From contig NZ_CP012573.1 of the NCBI RefSeq assembly GCF_001280205.1, positions 496,001 to 560,000 on the forward strand: DNA of 64,000 nt, in the 5' to 3' direction. The stretch comes from Clavibacter capsici. GTDB lineage: Bacteria > Actinomycetota > Actinomycetes > Actinomycetales > Microbacteriaceae. This document shows, piece by piece, positions 59,674 through 64,000 of this stretch. The stretch's first letter is position 1. Each line of letters opens with the position of its first letter. Below the pieces are notes generated by a model. That model made no database searches and was not told the origin of the DNA. It worked only from the letters and a program-made list of their open reading frames with translations. The translations under genes were made by a program, and so were the position numbers.

Positions 59674-60126
59674 ATGGGCGACAGCCTAGGTGCGGACCCC
59701 GGGGAGCGCCTGGTCGGCAGGAAACGACTCCCGGTCTCGATCCGGTCGTCGCTCTCGCCGACCCCCGGCCCGGCGAGACGCGGTCTCGTCTCGCTCCGAC
59801 GACCTGCGTCGTGCCGCGGCGGTCCGGCGTGCTCCGCACCGTCCTCGCGGACGGGGAGGACCCGGGTCCGGGGGCGGCTGCGACCGCCGGTCCGAGCACA
59901 CGGCGGCGCTCGCCCGCTCTGCCCACCGGTTGCGTCGCGGTGTCCCGCCCTCCTAGGGTCGAGGCGTGCATCTGCACTTCCTGTGACGGCCGAGTGAGGC
60001 CCACCGCGATCGTCGAGTCCCTCCGAGCATGCGGCGGCCGCTCGTCCTCGACCCCTGGTGGGGTCGCCGTCACCTGCGCCCATGGCGCGCTCCTCCGCGC
60101 GCGGCGCGTCGCATCGAAGGATCCGA
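59674..60126. promoter_or_regulatory. Leader region of the ABC-F gene
   Basis: No other gene was seen in this stretch. It holds the promoter TTGCGT (-35), 18 bases, TAGGGT (59954-59959), a 6-codon leader ORF, a 7-base perfect hairpin CGACCCC-TGGT-GGGGTCG (60049-60066), and a further GC hairpin (GCGCGC pairs near 60086-60103) before the ABC-F ATG. An alternative leader frame from the ATG at 60029 contains the Trp pair DPWWG. The arrangement fits translation-dependent attenuation. The part 59674-59930 shows nothing recognisable. Confidence 0.6.
59966..59986 (+). CDS. Leader peptide ORF (VHLHFL) of the ABC-F gene
   Basis: Six codons, GTG CAT CTG CAC TTC CTG, then TGA. The -10 TAGGGT ends six bases before the GTG, so the mRNA probably begins at this codon. 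Short leader ORFs ahead of ABC-F and other ribosome-targeting resistance genes sense stalled ribosomes. Too short to judge as a protein, so the call rests on position. Confidence 0.4.
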   Translation: MHLHFL

Positions 60127-61782
60127 ATGCACACCTCCACCCACCCGCTTCCGGCGCGCCTGCGCGCCCAGCTCGCCGCCACCGACATCTCCGTGATCCG
60201 CGGGGCGTCGACGGTCCTCCATCACGTCGACGTCGTGATCACGCCCCTGTCGCGTCTCGCGATCGTCGGGGAGAACGGCCGCGGCAAGTCGACGCTGCTG
60301 CACGTCCTCGCCGGCACCCTGGCGCCGGATGGGGGCTCCGTGCATCGCACCGGGATCCTCGGCCTCGCCGAGCAGGAGATGCCCACGGGCGACGACAGCA
60401 CGGTCGGGCAGGCGATCGCGGACGCGATCGCCGCACCCCTCGCTGCCCTGGCCGCTCTCGACGCAGCCGCAGCCGACCTCGCATCCGGCGTCGGGAGCGC
60501 AGCCGAGCGGTACGCGACCGCCCTCGAACGAGCCGAAGCGCTCGACGCCTGGGACGCCGAGCGGCGGGTGCAGGTCGCGCTCGGCGCGCTCGACGCCGTG
60601 TCGGACCCGGCTCGGCGTCTGGACGACCTGTCGGTCGGGCAGCGCTACCGGGTGCGACTGGCGTGCCTGCTCGGCGCCGATGACGACTTCCTGCTGCTGG
60701 ACGAGCCGACGAACCACCTCGACCGCAGCGGCCTCGATTTCCTCACCGAGCGGCTGCGCACGCGTCGCGGCGGAGTGGTGATCGTGACCCACGACCGCGC
60801 TCTGCTGACGGACGTGGCGGAGTCGATCCTCGACCTCGACCCCACGCCCGACGACCGCCCGCGCGTCTACGGCGGTGGCTACGCCGGCTACCGCGAGGGG
60901 CGCGCGGCGGAGCGCGAGCGATGGGAGCAGGAGCACGCCCGGCAGCAGGCCGAGCACGCCCGCCTGCAGGACAGCCTCACCGCGGCGCAGGACCGGCTCG
61001 TCTCCGGCTGGCGGCCGGAGAAGGGCAGCGCCAAGCACGGCCGCGCCACCCGCGCGGGCGGCCTCGTGCAGAGCGTGCACCGTCGCCAGGACCAGCTCGA
61101 GGCCCACGCGGTCACCGTGCCGGAACCACCGCAGGAGTTCCGGTTCCCGGACCTCGCGACGCGCACCGGAGCGGCGCTGCTCACGGCGGACGGCGTGAGC
61201 GTCGACGGCCGGCTGTCCGAGGCGACCTCGCTGTCTCTGTCGCATCGGGGACGGCTCGTGGTGACGGGACCGAACGGCGCCGGGAAGTCGACCCTCCTCG
61301 CCGTCCTCGCCGGTGACCTCGAACCGGACGCCGGCACCGTCCGGCGCTCGCGCGGCGTGCGGCTGGGCCTGCTCCGCCAGGAGACGGCTCTCCCGCTGGA
61401 TCGGCGCGCGAGCGACGTCTACCGGGAACACCTCGACGCGCTGGTCGCAGGCGGTGCGGTCGACTCCGCCGAGACGGTGGGGCTCTCGCGACTCGGGCTC
61501 CTCCGGCCTCGGGAGGCGGGCAAGCGGGTCGGCGAGCTGTCGATGGGGCAGCAGCGTCGCCTCGACCTGGCGCTCGTGCTCGCGGCGCGGCCGCACGTGC
61601 TGGTGCTGGATGAGCCGACGAACCATCTCTCCATCGCGCTGGTGGACGAGCTCACCGACGCCCTGGGAGCCACGGAGGCTGCCGTCGTCCTCTCCACGCA
61701 CGACCGGCAGCTGCTGCGTGACGTCGAGAGCTGGCCGCACCTCCGCCTCACGGCGACGGCGGGAGGCGGGCATCGTCCGTGA
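60127..61782 (+). CDS. ABC-F ribosome-protection ATPase
   Basis: A 551-residue protein with two ABC domains and no membrane segment: Walker A GENGRGKST at 48-56, signature LSVGQRYRVRLA, Walker B LLLDEPTNHLD; then a linker with a charged coiled stretch (EREQEHARQQAEH-type, about residues 260-300); then Walker A GPNGAGKST near 381, signature LSMGQQRRLDLA and LVLDEPTNHLS. Signatures in both halves and the interdomain linker fit antibiotic-resistance ABC-F proteins (macrolide/lincosamide/pleuromutilin). It is preceded by a leader region. The drug specificity is not readable. Confidence 0.9.
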   Translation: MHTSTHPLPARLRAQLAATDISVIRGASTVLHHVDVVITPLSRLAIVGENGRGKSTLLHVLAGTLAPDGGSVHRTGILGLAEQEMPTGDDSTVGQAIADAIAAPLAALAALDAAAADLASGVGSAAERYATALERAEALDAWDAERRVQVALGALDAVSDPARRLDDLSVGQRYRVRLACLLGADDDFLLLDEPTNHLDRSGLDFLTERLRTRRGGVVIVTHDRALLTDVAESILDLDPTPDDRPRVYGGGYAGYREGRAAERERWEQEHARQQAEHARLQDSLTAAQDRLVSGWRPEKGSAKHGRATRAGGLVQSVHRRQDQLEAHAVTVPEPPQEFRFPDLATRTGAALLTADGVSVDGRLSEATSLSLSHRGRLVVTGPNGAGKSTLLAVLAGDLEPDAGTVRRSRGVRLGLLRQETALPLDRRASDVYREHLDALVAGGAVDSAETVGLSRLGLLRPREAGKRVGELSMGQQRRLDLALVLAARPHVLVLDEPTNHLSIALVDELTDALGATEAAVVLSTHDRQLLRDVESWPHLRLTATAGGGHRP

Positions 61783-61904
61783 CGGGCGCCGGCGGCACCC
61801 TGCTCCTCGGCCGCCGCGAGGAGGACCCGACGAGCGACGACGCGGAGAGGGCGACAAGCGCCTGAAGCGGGCCGAGGGCCGCACCGACCCGATCCCCGAC
61901 GCGG

Positions 61905-63584
61905 TCACGCGTCCGCGGGCACCAGCCAGACCGCGACGTCCGGCGGCAGGGTACCGGCGACCTCGCCCGAGGAGGCGAGCGCCACGCGCCGGCCCGGCGG
62001 CAGGGGCGCGGGTCCCGTGCCGAGGTTCACCCAGCACTCGAGCGCGCCGCGGCGGAACGCCAGCACGTCGGGCGGCGACGCCAGCCAGACCAGCGGCTCG
62101 GTCGGCACGACGAGCGCGCGGCGGGCGGCGAGCAGCCGCCGGTAGTGTCGCAGGGTCGACGCGGGATCCGCCTCCTGGCGCTCGACGGTCAGCTCCGCCC
62201 AGGAGCCCGGCTGCGGCAGCCACGGCTCCGCGCCGCCGTCGCCGGCCGGGTCCGAGAACCCGTAGGGCAAGGCGGTGCCCGACCAGGGCAGCGGCACCCG
62301 GGAGCCGTCCCGCCCGGGGTCGGTGCCGCCGGAGCGGTGGTGGATCGGGTCCCGCCGCCGCGCGTCCGGCAGGTCCTCCACCTCGTGCAGCCCCAGCTCC
62401 TCGCCGAAGTAGACGTAGGCGACGCCGGGCAGGGCCATCGTCAGCGTGACGGCGGCGCGGGCGCGGCGGCGGCCGAGCGCGTGATCCACCGGGTCGACCC
62501 CGAAGCGCGCCCGCTGCTGCTCGTTCGACGCCCGGACCTCCGGCTGCTCCCGGCCGTACCGGGTCGCCTGGCGCACGACGTCGTGGTTGGTCAGCGCCCA
62601 CGCGCTCGGCGCCCCCGACAGCGCGGCCTTCGCCAGCCCGTCGTCGATCACCCGCCGCCAGGGCCCGGCCCGGAAGGTCACGTGCAGCGGCTCGAACTCG
62701 AAGGCGGTGTGCAGCTCGTCGGGCCGCAGGTAGAGCGGCAGCCGCTCGGGCCGCGCGACCCACGCCTCGGCGACGAAGACGCGCGGCGGATCGTAGGAGT
62801 CGGCGACCCGGCGCCACTCCCGGTAGACGTCGTGCACCTCGTCCTGGTCCCAGCCGGGGTGCGCCTCCGTGCGCCGGTCGGCGCCGAGCCCGTCCGGCAG
62901 GCCCTCGGCCTTGGCGAGGCCGTGCGCGACGTCGACGCGGAAGCCGTCGACCCCGCGGTCGAACCAGAAGCGGAGCACGTCGACGAACTCCGCGCGCACC
63001 TCCGGGCTCGTCCAGTCGAGGTCGGGCTGCTCGGGGGCGAACATGTGCAGGTACCAGGCGCCGGGGCGGCCGTCGGGATCCGTGGTGCGGGTCCACGCCG
63101 GGCCCCGGAAGCAGCTCTCCCAGTCGTTCGGCGGCAGCTCGCCGTCGGCACCCCTCCCCTCGCGGAAGAGGTAGCGCGCGCGGGCGGCGGGATCCCCGGC
63201 GAGCGCCTGCCGGAACCAGGGGTGGGCGTCGGAGGTGTGGTTCGGGACGATGTCGAGCAGCACGCGCAGGCCGAGGTCGTGGGCCTCGGCGATGAGGGCC
63301 TCCGCCTCGGCGAGCGTGCCGGACGTCGGATCCACGTCGCGGTAGTCGGACACGTCGTAGCCGGCGTCGACCATGGGCGACGGGTACCAGGGGTTCACCC
63401 AGATCGCGTCGACGCCGAGCGCGGCGAGGTACGGCAGGCGCGCGCGGAGGCCCGCGATGTCGCCGATCCCGTCGCCGTCCCCGTCGGCGAAGCTGCGCAG
63501 GAGCACCTGGTAGATCGTGGCGCTGCGCCACCAGGCGGCGTCCGCGCGGGGCGGGACGGGCACGGAGCGGGGGCTGGTGTCCAT
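61905..63584 (-). CDS. GH13 alpha-glucosidase/oligo-1,6-glucosidase-like
   Basis: A 559-residue alpha-amylase-family enzyme: nucleophile Asp218 in GFRVDVAH, acid/base Glu273 in FVAEAW, and Asp335 in LTNHD. Region I is DIVPNHTSD. The GDIAGLRARLPYLAALGVDAIWVNPWYPSP start and DVSDYRDVDP are typical of alpha-glucosidases acting on sucrose, maltose or isomaltose rather than polymers. No signal peptide, so it is intracellular. It is transcribed alone. Confidence 0.92.
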   Translation of the reverse strand: MDTSPRSVPVPPRADAAWWRSATIYQVLLRSFADGDGDGIGDIAGLRARLPYLAALGVDAIWVNPWYPSPMVDAGYDVSDYRDVDPTSGTLAEAEALIAEAHDLGLRVLLDIVPNHTSDAHPWFRQALAGDPAARARYLFREGRGADGELPPNDWESCFRGPAWTRTTDPDGRPGAWYLHMFAPEQPDLDWTSPEVRAEFVDVLRFWFDRGVDGFRVDVAHGLAKAEGLPDGLGADRRTEAHPGWDQDEVHDVYREWRRVADSYDPPRVFVAEAWVARPERLPLYLRPDELHTAFEFEPLHVTFRAGPWRRVIDDGLAKAALSGAPSAWALTNHDVVRQATRYGREQPEVRASNEQQRARFGVDPVDHALGRRRARAAVTLTMALPGVAYVYFGEELGLHEVEDLPDARRRDPIHHRSGGTDPGRDGSRVPLPWSGTALPYGFSDPAGDGGAEPWLPQPGSWAELTVERQEADPASTLRHYRRLLAARRALVVPTEPLVWLASPPDVLAFRRGALECWVNLGTGPAPLPPGRRVALASSGEVAGTLPPDVAVWLVPADA

Positions 63585-63731
63585 GGGGGCCCTTCGGTGC
63601 GGGGGCGGGCGGAGGCTCCGTGGCTCGCGGCCCGGGACCGGGTCGCCGGGCAGCGTCCGCGGCGGTCGGTCCGGTCATCCCACCGTACGCGCGGGCCGGC
63701 CCGGAGTCGCGGGCCGCGGCGCCGCGGATGA

Positions 63732-63771
63732 GGGAAGGCCCCGCGGATCGGATGATCCGCGGGGCCTTCCC
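63732..63771. terminator. Strong terminator between the dehydrogenase and alpha-glucosidase genes
   Basis: A 17-base perfect stem (63732-63748 with 63755-63771) with a 6-base loop, 19 bases beyond the stop of the leftward alcohol dehydrogenase. The flanking genes are on the same strand, so it isolates their transcripts. Confidence 0.85.
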
Positions 63772-63790
63772 GGTGCACGTGGTGTGCGGA

Positions 63791-64000
63791 CTACGCGAAC
63801 GTCTTCGCGTCGATGACGAAGCGGTAGCGCACGTCGGACTTGAGGACGCGCTCGTAGGCCTCGTTGATCTGCTCGGCCGAGATGAGCTCGGTCTCGGGCA
63901 GAATGCCGTGCTCGGCGCAGAAGTCCAGCATCTCCTGCGTCTCGGCGATGCCGCCGATCATGGAGCCGGCCCAGCTGCGGCGCGCGGGGATGAGCGCGAA
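63791..64000 (-). CDS. NAD(P)-dependent alcohol dehydrogenase, C-terminal part
   Basis: The final 69 codons of a zinc-type alcohol dehydrogenase (cinnamyl-alcohol/YahK class): [21 protein letters not shown], then [25 protein letters not shown]. The 5' end is outside the window. The gene reads leftward out of the edge. Confidence 0.85.
   Translation of the reverse strand, partial: FALIPARRSWAGSMIGGIAETQEMLDFCAEHGILPETELISAEQINEAYERVLKSDVRYRFVIDAKTFA

Noticed and set aside
56372-59689. Open frame of 1105 codons antisense to the CopD-CtaG region
   Set aside because: Low-complexity Arg/Glu/His-rich shadow, and the CopD-CtaG helices on the other strand explain the frame.
1-64000. tRNA, rRNA, CRISPR, IS or prophage
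   Set aside because: No cloverleaf with TTCGA-type arm, no regularly spaced repeats, and no transposase or integrase motif was seen.

Overview
The window reads as chromosomal DNA of a high-GC actinobacterium. GC is about 70 percent or more throughout, genes are tightly packed with many 4-base stop/start overlaps, and terminators are perfect GC-rich hairpins without T tracts. A secreted levansucrase beside a membrane-anchored GH32 fructosidase, and the general gene content, point to a plant-associated member of the Microbacteriaceae, most like Clavibacter. The genus is inference. I saw no tRNA or rRNA gene, insertion sequence, prophage or CRISPR array.

Layout. 1-4.5 kb: VOC protein, OhrR/MarR-like regulator, then a divergent GH32/GH68 fructan pair. 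4.5-7 kb: copper-type operon (His/Met-rich membrane protein, YcnI, CopC). 7-12.3 kb: LysR regulator divergent from a bifunctional proline-utilisation gene putA that carries a single-base frameshift, then an acetyltransferase. 12.3-20.1 kb: two tandem paralogous membrane proteins and a 4'-phosphopantetheinyl transferase, converging on an operon of a Pls/PosA-type (epsilon-poly-lysine synthetase-like) NRPS and an M1 peptidase, with a GntR regulator upstream. 20.2-25.5 kb: small membrane protein, RES-Xre toxin-antitoxin pair, Lrp regulator divergent from an arginine-hydrolase-like enzyme plus ornithine aminotransferase, and an EamA exporter. 25.7-31.7 kb: LacI-controlled ABC importer operon ending in a metallo-beta-lactamase-fold hydrolase. 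31.7-34.3 kb: coupled operon of BenE transporter, unknown protein and epimerase. 34.4-38.3 kb: M23 peptidase, SGNH-like protein lacking its catalytic residues, SRPBCC protein, small protein, RDD protein. 38.5-48.4 kb: ene-reductase, two-component system, PGPGW protein, TetR/MFS efflux pair, two LLM flavin oxidoreductases, a regulator/membrane pair, quinone oxidoreductase. 48.4-55.7 kb: a frameshifted membrane gene, cysK-cysE-TrmH operon, MarR/EamA pair, GrpB, small proteins, adenosine/adenine deaminase. 55.8-59.7 kb: second copper/cytochrome-oxidase operon (membrane paralogue, CopD-CtaG fusion, DsbA-like). 60-64 kb: ABC-F ribosome-protection gene with a leader peptide, GH13 alpha-glucosidase, and the end of an alcohol dehydrogenase.

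How genes connect. Arginine hydrolysis, ornithine transamination and PutA would together carry arginine and proline to glutamate. The phosphopantetheinyl transferase could activate the carrier domain of the neighbouring NRPS. The two copper-type operons 53 kb apart share a paralogous membrane protein.

Above gene level: about 16 genes show a -10-like TANNNT hexamer 6 (rarely 7) bases before the start codon, the geometry of leaderless transcripts. Two genes (M23, MFS) have their only usual start codon at or upstream of the promoter, with a Shine-Dalgarno correctly spaced before an ATC codon. Several divergent promoters carry clear palindromic operators. putA and the gene at 48.4-49.1 kb each contain an indel at a G/C run, so assembly error and real decay must be told apart.
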